From the NCBI GenBank assembly GCA_943330855.2, contig CALQJI020000008.1:1-64000 (forward strand): a stretch of DNA of 64,000 nucleotides, in the 5' to 3' direction. The notes under the pieces are model-generated. The model was not told where the DNA came from, did not search any database, and saw only the letters and a list, made by a program, of their open reading frames with translations. Positions 35,175-43,904 of this stretch are shown in pieces. Origin of the DNA: Klebsiella pneumoniae. GTDB lineage: Bacteria > Verrucomicrobiota > Verrucomicrobiia > Limisphaerales > SXTU01. Made by a program: the position numbers and the translations under genes. Each line of letters opens with the position of its first letter. Within the stretch, counting starts at the first letter, position 1.

Positions 35175-35911
35175 GTGTAGTTGTTCGTCGCGTTGACCCC
35201 GATCGTGACGCGGATGAACTCGGCGTGGCCGTCTGCAAAGGTGACGTTGAAGCGGTTGTCCGTCGGCTTCGTGTGCCAGTAGAACTCGGCGGTCGCGTTG
35301 CGGTAGAGGATGGGCCAGATGGGATACCACACGCCCGCGTCGCCGCTGATGAGCATCCGCACCGGGCTGACGATTTCCGCCGTGCGGACGGAGTTGGCGT
35401 TCGCATCCTTGGTGATGAAATTGACGGCGGCGCTCACCGCCGACCCGGCGTTGATGGTGTAGGAGGAACCGAACGCGGTGTAATTGGCGACCACGGCCGT
35501 GCTGTTCGGCCGGTCGCGGTCATTCGGACACAGCGCGACCTGCATCTCCGAAGCGGCGTCGAACTTCCCGACGTAGCGGTTCACGTAGCGGCGGTCCGCG
35601 CCGATGGAAGCGTAACCCCCGGTGCCGGCTTTCCCATACCAAGCAAACTGAGTGTTCTGGAGCACGCCGAGCGAATTCAGAAGTCGCGTCGGCGGGAACA
35701 AGTCATCGTGGTCGTCCACGTAAAGGCGGGTGGCGAGGCCGAACTGTTTCATGTTGCTGAGACACTTCGTCTGCGTGGCCTTCTGCTTGGCCTTGCCCAA
35801 CGCGGGCAACAGCATTCCGGCGAGAATGGCGATGATGGCGATGACGACGAGCAGTTCGATAAGCGTGAAGCCACGCGGGTGGCGGGAGCGGAGTCGAGTG
35901 GCGTTGTGCAT
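35156..35911 (-). CDS. pseudopilin-like protein with prepilin N-terminus
   Basis: A 251-residue protein with a classic type IV prepilin leader and helix: [20 protein letters not shown], cleaved after the Gly by a prepilin peptidase. Then follow [20 protein letters not shown] and a C-terminal FADGHAEF. These proteins are very numerous in Verrucomicrobia and Planctomycetes, and probably form short envelope fibres or act in secretion. The ATG at 35911 has AAGGTG six bases upstream; a GTG at 35920 is an alternative. Confidence 0.88.
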   Translation of the reverse strand: MHNATRLRSRHPRGFTLIELLVVIAIIAILAGMLLPALGKAKQKATQTKCLSNMKQFGLATRLYVDDHDDLFPPTRLLNSLGVLQNTQFAWYGKAGTGGYASIGADRRYVNRYVGKFDAASEMQVALCPNDRDRPNSTAVVANYTAFGSSYTINAGSAVSAAVNFITKDANANSVRTAEIVSPVRMLISGDAGVWYPIWPILYRNATAEFYWHTKPTDNRFNVTFADGHAEFIRVTIGVNATNNYTCNRDL

Positions 35912-35967
35912 CAAGGGCACCTTAGCCGAGGCCTCCTTGGGGGCCAGCGCAGGTGGCCTGTATTATT

Positions 35968-37050
35968 CTAAGCCAAGCGGCGCAGCGTCTCGCCCGGCGT
36001 GAAGTCCGGCATCAGCCGCACCGCGCGCGAACGTCCGGCTCCGCTGTCCGCCAAGTCGAGGGCCAGCCGCGACAGCTTACGGGCGAACAACTCCGAGTTC
36101 CGCGTGTAGCGCGCCACCTCCGGCACCAGATGGCTCAGGAACGGGTCGTCGTCGCGCGAGATGAGGCTCACGTCCGCCGGGACGCGCACGCGGCGTCGGC
36201 CCAGATGGCTCGCCACGGTAATGACATGGGCTGGCTTGGCGATGAGCAGGCCGTCCACCCGCTCCGTGTCGGTCAAGGCCGAGTCTACCGCCGCGCACAC
36301 CCCTGCCACACTGCCGTCGTGGTGAATCACCCGCGTGCGCAACTTCGGCCCGGCCAGCCGCTGGCCCGCCTCGGTGAAGCCCCGCTCGGTCTCCCAGTTC
36401 CCGGCCTGCTCGCTGCGCGGCATGAGCAGCGCCAACTGTCGGCAACCGTGGGCCGCGAACATTCCCACGGCATGGCGTCCGACCGCCGCGTAGTCCACGT
36501 CAACGGCCGACAGCGAGACACCGGGATGCACCGAGCCGCTGACCACGCAGGGCAGCCCCTGCGCGGCAAACCACCGCTGCATCGCGGGGGTCGAGAGATA
36601 GAGCACCCACGCAGCGGGACGAAGCTCGTCCGCCAGCGCCTTGAGCGCGGCCTCCGGGTGCGCGGAGTAACACATCAGGTTCGTGTGTATGTCCAGCGGA
36701 TGTGCATCCGCCGCGAGTTTCTCCCGCAGCGCGTCCACCCAGAACATCTCCGGTGCGGGCATGGCCTGCGCCGGCACGGGCGAGAGCAGCACCACGCGCG
36801 GGGTGGCAGCCGGGCGGCGCTTCTTGCCACCGCCGATGATTTCCCGGCGGCTGCCCTGTCGCGCTCGGACCAAACCCTCACTCGCCAGTTGCCGGAGCGC
36901 CGTTCGCAGCGTGACGCGGCTCACCTGAAGCCGCTCGCACAACTCCATTTCGCCGGGCAGGTGGCTGGTCCATTCGCCGGTAGCGATGCCCTCCCGCACC
37001 GACGTTGCCGTCTGGCTGACGAGCGAAGTGCGCTGTGGCAATTGTGGCAT
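35968..37050 (-). CDS. GntR-type regulator with LacI-like effector domain
   Basis: A 360-residue hybrid regulator. A GntR winged helix occupies about 5-75 (LPGEMELCERLQVSRVTLRT, ALRQLASEGLV), and a periplasmic-binding-protein-like sensor of LacI type occupies about 90-360 (VDVDYAAVGRHAVGMFAAHG, DVSLISRDDDPFLSHL). This combination is frequent in Verrucomicrobia, where it is thought to respond to sugars. I prefer the ATG at 37050, just before the helix-turn-helix. It lies near the sialic acid operon, which it could control, but the pseudopilin pair lies between them. Confidence 0.85.
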   Translation of the reverse strand: MPQLPQRTSLVSQTATSVREGIATGEWTSHLPGEMELCERLQVSRVTLRTALRQLASEGLVRARQGSRREIIGGGKKRRPAATPRVVLLSPVPAQAMPAPEMFWVDALREKLAADAHPLDIHTNLMCYSAHPEAALKALADELRPAAWVLYLSTPAMQRWFAAQGLPCVVSGSVHPGVSLSAVDVDYAAVGRHAVGMFAAHGCRQLALLMPRSEQAGNWETERGFTEAGQRLAGPKLRTRVIHHDGSVAGVCAAVDSALTDTERVDGLLIAKPAHVITVASHLGRRRVRVPADVSLISRDDDPFLSHLVPEVARYTRNSELFARKLSRLALDLADSGAGRSRAVRLMPDFTPGETLRRLA

Positions 37051-37922
37051 ACGGAGCGTTTGACGGGTCACCGCCAGCAACCGGCCAGGCCGCAACGGCG
37101 AAGGCAGCTTTCCCCGTCTTTTAGCAACGCGTCGCGGTGGAACGCGGCGTGGTGCCCGCGCGCCGAGGCGGAGGTGAGATCCGCGGTCATTGACCAGTGG
37201 ACCTGTGCCGCAAGCTTTGGCTCCATCACCGCAACGCAGGCGCGGAAGTGATTCATGAGTTGCTAGTGAACCGGAATAGTAACGCGACTCCAAGCCGCAT
37301 GTGCTCTCAAGTCACCTTGGCCCCTTCCGTCGTTTACGGTCTTTCGCGGGTGAACTTCGAGATTCGTGTTGATTACTGGCGTGAGCAAAAACAGCGGAGC
37401 ACTCGCAATTGGCAATTCCCCATCCGAGTAATAGCTTTAACGTTCCAATTCGGTAGTTGCTCAGAACATCGGCCCGAACCGAGGCAGCCAACGGGTAGTT
37501 TAGCCTATCTTCCACCCTTTCCGAGCGGAACACAGTGCCTTCTGAGCGACAAATACGGCATTCCAACAGGACAAATATGTGTTGGGACCAAATGCGTGTG
37601 CATTCTGAGCCATCAGTGGTAGATTATTCGTAGAAATAGCGAATCCGGACAAACGTTCACGATAGCGGGACAAAATGTATACTGTTTCAAAAAACAGAGT
37701 GCGTCGGTTAGTCAGCAGTCGTGCTGCACGCGATTCCCGAATCGCGACGACGTTGCGCGCTTGCGTTGATTTGCCGGGGCGCGTCTCTCTCGTCGCATCG
37801 CGGCGGGGAAGCCTGGCATGGACGCAGAGGAGAAGGTCTGGTAATGAAGCTGGCGTGAGGGTGCTGAAATGCATTCTTTGCGCGTCCATGCGCCTTTTTG
37901 AGACTATCAATGCCGTTGTGGT
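37051..37922. other. long intergenic region upstream of mnmG
   Basis: I find no supported gene in these 872 bases. By eye, 37320-37680 is richer in A and T than the surroundings. A perfect hairpin CGCGATTC-CC-GAATCGCG lies at 37729-37746. The region must hold the promoters of mnmG and of the divergent GntR-type gene. Given the parS-like sites nearby, an origin-proximal location is possible, but I see no convincing cluster of DnaA boxes. Confidence 0.45.
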
Positions 37923-39950
37923 ATGCCGTTCGTTTATCCCAAACACTACGATGTGATCATCGTCGGGGCCGGGCACGCCGGCGTGGAGGCCGCTCTGGCC
38001 GCCGCGCGCATGGGCGCTCAGACCCTCCTGCTCACCATCAATCTCGACACCATCGGACAGATGTCCTGCAACCCGGCGATCGGGGGACTGGCGAAGGGGC
38101 ACCTAGCCCGAGAGATTGACGCACTGGGCGGCGAGATGGGCCGCGCGACGGACATGACCGGCCTACAATTCCGGATGCTCAACGCGTCGAAAGGCGCGAG
38201 CGTGCGCGCTCCCCGAGCACAGTGCGACAAGAAGGCTTACCAGTTCAGGCTCAAGTGGTTGTGCGAGAAACAGGCGAATCTGGATTGCAAACAAGGCCAG
38301 ACGACCAAGCTCTTACACGAGGATGGGGTGGTGCTTGGTGTGGAGACCACATTGGAGGTGCAATACCTTGGCCGCACAGTAGTTATCACCACAGGCACAT
38401 TCCTTCGTGGCCTGATGCACGTAGGTTCCAATCAACAATCCGGCGGAAGAGCCGGAGAGGCTGCGGCAATGGGGCTGTCGGGGTCGCTGAAGGAAATTGG
38501 CATCGAGCTAGGCCGCCTGAAGACGGGCACACCGCCGCGCCTGGTGCGGAGTTCGATAGACTTCACGAAGCTGGATGCCCAGCCAGGGGATGAGCCGGTT
38601 CCGTGGTTCACTTATTGGAAGGATGAGCTTTTCGAGGAAGGGCATAGAGAATCTAGCATAGGAGATAGGGGGAATGGGCAAGGCACTCGGCCGTTCCACG
38701 TGGAACAAACCCATGACGGCGGAACTAGACCCCATTCCCTCAGCACCTATCCTCCCGGCTCGATCCTCGCCCAAGCAGGCGGGCAGTTGCCTTGCCATAT
38801 CACTTGGACGACCCCGCGCACGGCGGAGATTATCAGGGCCAATATCCACAAATCGCCAATGTATAGCGGGGTGATCGAGGGCGTCGGGCCAAGGTATTGC
38901 CCGAGTATTGAGGATAAGATCGTCAAGTTCCCCGAGAAGGAGCGGCAGCAGATCTTCCTAGAGCCGGAGGGCATCGCGACCGATGAGATTTACGTAAACG
39001 GGTTCTCGACGTGCCTGCCGTTCGAGGTGCAATACGAAATGGTCCGGAGCATCGTCGGCTGCGAACGTGCCGAAATCATGCGGCCTGCCTACGCCGTCGA
39101 GTATGACTTCGCATTCCCCACACAGTTGCACCCCAGCCTCGAAACGAAAGTGTGCCGCAACCTGTTCCTCGCCGGCCAAATCAACGGGACCTCCGGCTAC
39201 GAGGAAGCGGGCGCGCAAGGTCTCATGGCGGGCATCAACGCCGTCCGCCGGGTGCAGAGCCGCGAACCAATCGTCTTGCGCCGTGACCAAGCGTATATCG
39301 GCGTGCTGATCGATGACCTCGTGACTAAGGGCACGGTGGAGCCGTATCGAATGTTTACGAGCCGGGCCGAGTATCGCCTGCTGCTGCGCCAGGACAACGC
39401 GGACCTGCGGTTGTCGGAAGTCGGCCGGGACGTGGGCTTGTTGCCTGAGCGTTTGTGGCAGAAGGTCGCGGCCAAGCGCGACGCCATCGCAACGGAACTG
39501 GACCGGCTGGCAAGGACGCACGTGGGGCCGGATTCCCAGGCGAGGATGTTGCGGCGGCCGGAGTTGAGCTACGCCGACTTGCCAAGCCGGAACACGGCAC
39601 TTCACCCGGAGGTGGTCGAACAGGTGGAAATCGCTCTAAAATATGACGGCTACATCCAGCGCCAAGAGGGGGAAATCGCCAAGTTCCGCAGCATGGAGGA
39701 CAAACGCATCCCAGACTGGCTGGACTTCAACGCACTCCGCAACCTCCGCCCGGAGGCGCGTCTCAAGCTGACGCAAATCCGCCCCGCCACCCTTGGCCAA
39801 GCCGCCCGCATCTCCGGTGTTAGCCCCGCTGACATCAGCGTTGTCATGGTGGCAATGAAGCGCCCCCCTCAAGAGGAGCCTTACGCCTGCGCCGCAGCTG
39901 AGCACCAAGACGAAATCCCAGGCCACGGTGGTTGCTGCGGAGATTTGTAA
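37923..39950 (+). CDS. mnmG: tRNA uridine 5-carboxymethylaminomethyl modification enzyme MnmG
   Basis: A 675-residue FAD enzyme that, with MnmE, modifies the wobble uridine of certain tRNAs. The FAD-binding start VIIVGAGHAGVEAALAAARM (10-29), CNPAIGGLAKGH and AGQINGTSGYEEAGAQGL are all present. Compared with E. coli MnmG there is an insert at about residues 239-272 (from GHRESSIGDRG to RPHSLST) that is read from repeat sequence and carries a parS-like palindrome as PFHVEQ. The C-terminus ends with a Cys- and His-containing tail (GHGGCCGDL), also unusual. The usual neighbours rsmG, parA and parB are not in the window. Confidence 0.95.
   Translation: MPFVYPKHYDVIIVGAGHAGVEAALAAARMGAQTLLLTINLDTIGQMSCNPAIGGLAKGHLAREIDALGGEMGRATDMTGLQFRMLNASKGASVRAPRAQCDKKAYQFRLKWLCEKQANLDCKQGQTTKLLHEDGVVLGVETTLEVQYLGRTVVITTGTFLRGLMHVGSNQQSGGRAGEAAAMGLSGSLKEIGIELGRLKTGTPPRLVRSSIDFTKLDAQPGDEPVPWFTYWKDELFEEGHRESSIGDRGNGQGTRPFHVEQTHDGGTRPHSLSTYPPGSILAQAGGQLPCHITWTTPRTAEIIRANIHKSPMYSGVIEGVGPRYCPSIEDKIVKFPEKERQQIFLEPEGIATDEIYVNGFSTCLPFEVQYEMVRSIVGCERAEIMRPAYAVEYDFAFPTQLHPSLETKVCRNLFLAGQINGTSGYEEAGAQGLMAGINAVRRVQSREPIVLRRDQAYIGVLIDDLVTKGTVEPYRMFTSRAEYRLLLRQDNADLRLSEVGRDVGLLPERLWQKVAAKRDAIATELDRLARTHVGPDSQARMLRRPELSYADLPSRNTALHPEVVEQVEIALKYDGYIQRQEGEIAKFRSMEDKRIPDWLDFNALRNLRPEARLKLTQIRPATLGQAARISGVSPADISVVMVAMKRPPQEEPYACAAAEHQDEIPGHGGCCGDL
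38693..38706. promoter_or_regulatory. parS-like ParB-binding site within mnmG
   Basis: The perfect 14-base palindrome GTTCCACGTGGAAC, with flanks C and A, matches 15 of 16 positions of the general bacterial parS pattern TGTTnCACGTGnAACA. It is translated as part of FHVEQ in the MnmG insert. ParB spreads from such sites near the origin during chromosome segregation. Confidence 0.75.
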
Positions 39951-39983
39951 CCACAAAGATGTGCAAGGAGGCGCAATGCGAAA

Positions 39984-39997
39984 GTTCCATGTGGAAC
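39984..39997. promoter_or_regulatory. second, imperfect parS-like site
   Basis: GTTCCATGTGGAAC differs from the site in mnmG at one central base (CATGTG instead of CACGTG) and is flanked by A on both sides. It lies 34 bases after the mnmG stop codon. The central CG is important in known parS sites, so this may be weak or decayed. Confidence 0.45.
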
Positions 39998-40022
39998 AAT
40001 CAGGTAAACTGGAGCTTGGGAG

Positions 40023-40110
40023 GACTCACGCAAAGAACGCGAAGGACGCAAAGAGGAATTGGGAAGTAGTCTTCTACCCCTTTGCGCTCTTCGCGCCTTA
40101 TGCGTGAGTT
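40023..40110. repeat. inverted repeat with 31-base arms downstream of mnmG
   Basis: Arms 40023-40053 and 40080-40110 are reverse complements at about 26 of 31 positions, based on CTCACGCA and CGCAAAG units with a 26-base loop. It is of the same general type as the elements at 29396 and 31024. It could end mnmG transcripts. Confidence 0.7.
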
Positions 40111-40198
40111 CTCCCCTTCTTGCTCTTCTCTCCCCACCTTGTGGCAATCCTTGAACTTCCCTTTGACTCAACGGTCTTAGTCCTTACACTAATCGCAA

Positions 40199-40537
40199 GT
40201 GAAAACCCTTGTTGCCATCCTCCTCAGCCTCGCGCTGGTGCTCTCGCACTGGCCGGCGACGGCGGGGCAGGTCCGCCAGCTCTGTCAGAGCGCGGTGGCC
40301 TGTGATTGTGGCAACTCCGCCTGTTGCGTGCAGGAAGCTCCCAGTTCGGATTCCGCCCCCCTCAGCCAAGCCCCCGCAACTGCCCAGTCCCACGCTCAAA
40401 TTCTCGCCGCTGTCCAAACCCTCGGCCAACTCCTTCTCCCCGTCCGTGCTGCTGCGGTCGTCTGCTCCATCCCTCACGTCCCCCCTGCCTCCGCTAGCGT
40501 TCCGCTCTTCCAGCGGGATTGTAGCTACCTCATCTGA
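40199..40537 (+). CDS. small secreted Cys-rich protein of the metal efflux cluster
   Basis: A 112-residue protein starting at GTG with a signal peptide ending near ATAG (about 23). Next comes a Cys-rich stretch, CQSAVACDCGNSACC, and two further Cys in the C-terminal half. I do not recognise a family. The five-Cys cluster and its place just before a CusCBA-type efflux system suggest a periplasmic metal-binding protein. The 87 bases to the next gene contain a CCTCCGGCCGGAGG palindrome. Confidence 0.6.
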   Translation: MKTLVAILLSLALVLSHWPATAGQVRQLCQSAVACDCGNSACCVQEAPSSDSAPLSQAPATAQSHAQILAAVQTLGQLLLPVRAAAVVCSIPHVPPASASVPLFQRDCSYLI

Positions 40538-40624
40538 CCCACCTCCGGCCGGAGGTGTGCCCACGCGACGCCTTGAGCGCGGGGCGCTGTCGAACCGTTT
40601 CAACCCGTTTCCGACCAGGTCTGT

Positions 40625-41980
40625 ATGAATGCAAATTTTTTCATCACTTTAATAATCTGCAGTTTAAGCATTTCTCCCGGCTGGGCTGCCCATGCCAATT
40701 CCGATTTGGGCACTAACGCCTTTGCCATCACCCCGGCGGCGTTGGAAACCCTCTTCCGCAGCGTGCGCACGAACAACACCGCCCTCCGCGCCGCCGAAGC
40801 CCGCTATCAGCAAGCCCGCTCCGGCATCGCCGCCGTGCGCGATTGGGAAGACCCGACCGTCTCGTTCAGCGGTGTGTTCGCCGGGCCAAAGCGCGGCGGG
40901 TTGAGCCAGGAGGGCGACCTCGTGTATGCGGTGGAACAAAAACTCCCGCTCTGGGACCGCCCTCGCCTGAGCCGCGCCATCGCCCTCGCCGAAACCTCCA
41001 CGCAAGGCGCGACTGTTGCGCATCGTGAGCAAATCCTCCGTGCCGAGTTGACCAAAGCCCTCCTCCGTGTCGCCTTGGCCGGGCGGAACCTCCACTACCT
41101 CACCAACGACCTCGCGTGGCTCGACACCCACATCCTCCTGCAAGAAGAGCGCTTCCGCGCCTTGGGCGACGCGCACACGGACCTGCTCGCCCTCCAAAAC
41201 GAGCGCAGCAAGCGCCGCGATGGCTTGGCGAGCGAACGCAACCGGTTGCGGACCGAGGAAGTGAGCTTGAACCGGCTGCTAAATTGGGATTTGGCGCTCA
41301 CTTGGCCCGCGATGATGCTGCCGCGGTTAATGCCGCTGGTCACCAATTCCCCTGCCCTCACGAGCTACGCCGTCACGAACGAAGCCCGGGCCAAAACCCT
41401 GCGCCAAGAAATCGCCCAGGCCCGCGCGGTCATTCGCCTCACGGAAACCGACCGCTTGCCGACCGTGAGCCTGGGCGCGGGTGCTCGGCAGTTCAGTGGC
41501 GACGCGGGGATTCGCGAGGGCATGGTCTCCGTCAGCCTCAACCTGCCCTGGCTCAACGCCCCGAAATACCGCGCCGATGTCGCCCGCGACACCGCCAAGC
41601 TGCGCGTGGCCGAGGCCGACCTCGCGGACTACGAGTTGGCCGTGCGCGAGGAGGTGGTGCGCCTCACGCTCGCCGCCGAAGCCGCCAGCCGCTCCGCCGC
41701 CATCTACCGCGATGAGATTGGCCAACGCCTTCAGCAAGCGCTCGCCTCGCACCTCACCATGTGGGCGACGCGCCAAGGTCAGTTGCGCGACGTGCTCGAC
41801 ACCCGGCGGGCGGCTTTGGAAGCTCAATTCATGATTGAGCGCGGCACCGCCGAACAACACCTCGCCCTCGCCGACCTCGCCGCGTTGTGCGGCCTGCCCG
41901 ACCACTTCCAACTCGACCGCCTCCTCCGCTCGCTCGGGTCAACCCCACCGCTCCATCACACGCCCGCCGCCAATCCGTAG
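40625..41980 (+). CDS. TolC-family outer membrane efflux protein (CusC-like)
   Basis: A 451-residue protein with a signal peptide (1-22) and two related helical halves typical of outer membrane efflux channels: NNTALRAAEARYQQARSGIA (about 50-70), and later AEADLADYELAVREEVVRL (about 335-355). The SFSGVFAGPKRGG and VSLGAGARQFSGD segments are the strand regions. It is the first of the three core efflux genes and would form the exit duct. The adaptor gene starts 24 bases downstream. Confidence 0.88.
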   Translation: MNANFFITLIICSLSISPGWAAHANSDLGTNAFAITPAALETLFRSVRTNNTALRAAEARYQQARSGIAAVRDWEDPTVSFSGVFAGPKRGGLSQEGDLVYAVEQKLPLWDRPRLSRAIALAETSTQGATVAHREQILRAELTKALLRVALAGRNLHYLTNDLAWLDTHILLQEERFRALGDAHTDLLALQNERSKRRDGLASERNRLRTEEVSLNRLLNWDLALTWPAMMLPRLMPLVTNSPALTSYAVTNEARAKTLRQEIAQARAVIRLTETDRLPTVSLGAGARQFSGDAGIREGMVSVSLNLPWLNAPKYRADVARDTAKLRVAEADLADYELAVREEVVRLTLAAEAASRSAAIYRDEIGQRLQQALASHLTMWATRQGQLRDVLDTRRAALEAQFMIERGTAEQHLALADLAALCGLPDHFQLDRLLRSLGSTPPLHHTPAANP

Positions 41981-42004
41981 AGCTATCAACAATCCGCCTA
42001 CGTA

Positions 42005-43552
42005 ATGTCTATGAATCATCGACTTTCACTCGCCCTCCTCGCCACCGCCGCGCTGGCTGCGGCCGGCGGTTGGTTCGCCGCGAACCATTTCGGCGGCGCG
42101 CACAACCACGCGCCCGCTGACAAGTCCGGTTCCTCCGCGCGCAAGGTGCTTTACTACCAAAGCTCCATGCACCCGTGGGTGAAGGCGGACAAGCCCGGCA
42201 AGTGCACCGTCTGCGGCATGGACCTCGTGCCCGTTTACGAGGGCCAGAAGGGCTACGAACTCGCTGCCGGCACGGTGAGCCTTGGCACAAATTCGATTCA
42301 GGCCATCCACGTGCAAACTGCCGAAGCGAGTAAGCGCCCGCTCATCCGCACGCTGCGCGTGGCCGGCTCGATTGACGACAACGACGCGAAGCACCGTCGC
42401 CTCTCCGCCTACGTCGAGGGCCGCATCGAGAAGTTGCACGTGAACTTCATCGGCGCGGAGGTGAAGGAAGGCGAACCGCTCGCGACCTTCTACAGCCCGA
42501 TGCTCCTGAACGCCGAGCGAGAATTCACCCTGCTCTTCCGCCAGAGCCAAATGGCCCACAGCTACGCGCTCACGGCCGAGCACAAACGCTTGATGGCCGC
42601 CGCCGAGCAGCGCCTCGCCCGCTACGGACTCACCACCGCGCAAATAGCGAAGCTGCCGTTCAAGGCGGAGACGAATCACCTCAGCGAAATCCTCTCGCCC
42701 GTGAGCGGCACCGTTATCACGCGCGAGATTTACGAAGGTCAGTTCGTGAAGGAGGGCGACAAGCTTTTCGAACTCGCGGACTTCTTCACCATGTGGTTTC
42801 AGTTCGACCTCTACGAACGCGACTTCGCGTGGGTGCGCGTCGGGCAGGAGGTGGAAATCACCGTGCCGAGCGCGCCGGGCAAGAAGTTCGTCGCGGCCAT
42901 CGCGTTCATTGACCCGAACCTCAACGACATGACCCGGAGCGCGCGGGTGCGCGTCGAGTTGCAGAATCCGCTCATCACGGTGCAAGGCCGCGCGCGCCGC
43001 GAGTTACTTCACAAGACTTACGCCGAGGCCATCGTCCAACTCGACACGCCGGAAGTTCTCACGCTGCCGCGCTCCGCTGTGCTGCACACCGGCGACCGCA
43101 CGGTGGTCTATGTGGACAAGGGCGGTGGCGCCTATGAGCAGCGCCGCGTGAAGCTGGGCCGCGCCGGCGACGAGCATTGGGAAATTCTCGACGGCGTGAA
43201 ACCCGGCGAGCGCATCGTGACCACAGGCAACCTGCTGATTGACGGCCAGGCCCAGCTCAACTCACAGGCCGGCGAAGCCACCACCGCTGCGCCAACGACA
43301 CCTGCGCACACGGAGACGTTGCCGCCCGGCGTGAAGCCCTACCCGCTGGCCGTGTGCATCGTCGGCGGGGAGAAACTCGGTTCTATGGGCGTGCCCGCGA
43401 CGCTGATTTACCAAGGCCAACAGGTGAAGTTCTGTTGCTCTGGTTGCCAGCCCGAGTTCGAGGCGAACCCGGCGAAGTTCCTCCAGAAACTTTCGGCGCT
43501 CCCAAAGAGCGCCGCACCACAAAACATAAACACAAACACCCAGAAACAATGA
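42005..43552 (+). CDS. RND periplasmic adaptor (CusB-like) with two metal-binding modules
   Basis: A 515-residue membrane fusion protein. N-terminal helix (8-25), then a heavy-metal-binding module YYQSSMHP...CTVCGMDLVPVYEG (50-80), in which the usual first Cys of YxCPMHP is Ser. The barrel-sandwich and beta-barrel core follows (about 85-420), with VEGRIEKLHVNFIGAEVKEG and SPVSGTVI. At the C-terminus (446-498) there is an extra YHS-like domain with KFCCSGCQPEFEANPAKFL. Nearly the same domain is encoded again by the next gene. CusB-type proteins deliver Cu(I)/Ag(I) or related metals to the pump. Confidence 0.88.
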   Translation: MSMNHRLSLALLATAALAAAGGWFAANHFGGAHNHAPADKSGSSARKVLYYQSSMHPWVKADKPGKCTVCGMDLVPVYEGQKGYELAAGTVSLGTNSIQAIHVQTAEASKRPLIRTLRVAGSIDDNDAKHRRLSAYVEGRIEKLHVNFIGAEVKEGEPLATFYSPMLLNAEREFTLLFRQSQMAHSYALTAEHKRLMAAAEQRLARYGLTTAQIAKLPFKAETNHLSEILSPVSGTVITREIYEGQFVKEGDKLFELADFFTMWFQFDLYERDFAWVRVGQEVEITVPSAPGKKFVAAIAFIDPNLNDMTRSARVRVELQNPLITVQGRARRELLHKTYAEAIVQLDTPEVLTLPRSAVLHTGDRTVVYVDKGGGAYEQRRVKLGRAGDEHWEILDGVKPGERIVTTGNLLIDGQAQLNSQAGEATTAAPTTPAHTETLPPGVKPYPLAVCIVGGEKLGSMGVPATLIYQGQQVKFCCSGCQPEFEANPAKFLQKLSALPKSAAPQNINTNTQKQ

Positions 43553-43866
43553 AAGCCACAGCCGCAATCCTAGTCACCGCACTCGCCGCCGCTGCTCTCA
43601 TCGGCTGCGACAAGAAAGAAACCGCCGCACCGAAAGCCGACGCGCCCAAGACCGGAGCCCCGAAGGCGGGTGCCGACGTCAAGACAGCCGCGAAGCCATA
43701 CCCGCTCGACGTGTGCATCGTCTCCGGCGAAAAGCTCGGCTCGATGGGAGCACCCGTCGTGTATGTCCACGAAGGTCAGGAAGTGAAGCTCTGCTGCAAG
43801 AGCTGCCTGCCGGACTTCAAGAAGGAGCCGGCGAAGTTCCTCGCCAAGCTCGCTGCAAAGAAGTGA
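43549..43866 (+). CDS. small lipoprotein with YHS-like metal-binding domain
   Basis: A 105-residue protein starting in an ATGA overlap with the adaptor gene. The signal ends with the lipobox AALIGC, followed by a Lys/Ala/Pro linker. The domain (about 50-100) reads YPLDVCIVSGEKLGSMGAP and VKLCCKSCLPDFKKEPAKFL. It is a near copy of the C-terminal domain of the adaptor, so one arose from the other by duplication. The CC-x2-C motif and the VCIVSGEKL Cys suggest binding of a soft metal in the periplasm. Confidence 0.8.
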   Translation: MKATAAILVTALAAAALIGCDKKETAAPKADAPKTGAPKAGADVKTAAKPYPLDVCIVSGEKLGSMGAPVVYVHEGQEVKLCCKSCLPDFKKEPAKFLAKLAAKK

Positions 43867-43904
43867 TGACCGCCCGCGCCGCGCACCCCAAGAAGTGATT
43901 CCGC

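Noticed and set aside
37051..37922. Replication origin near mnmG
   Set aside because: The parS-like sites point to origin proximity, but no cluster of DnaA boxes (TTATNCACA-like) or clear A+T-rich unwinding region was found.
37197..37956. Short open frames in the gap before mnmG
   Set aside because: None has a motif, signal or ribosome-binding site, and their lengths fit chance in a less GC-rich stretch.
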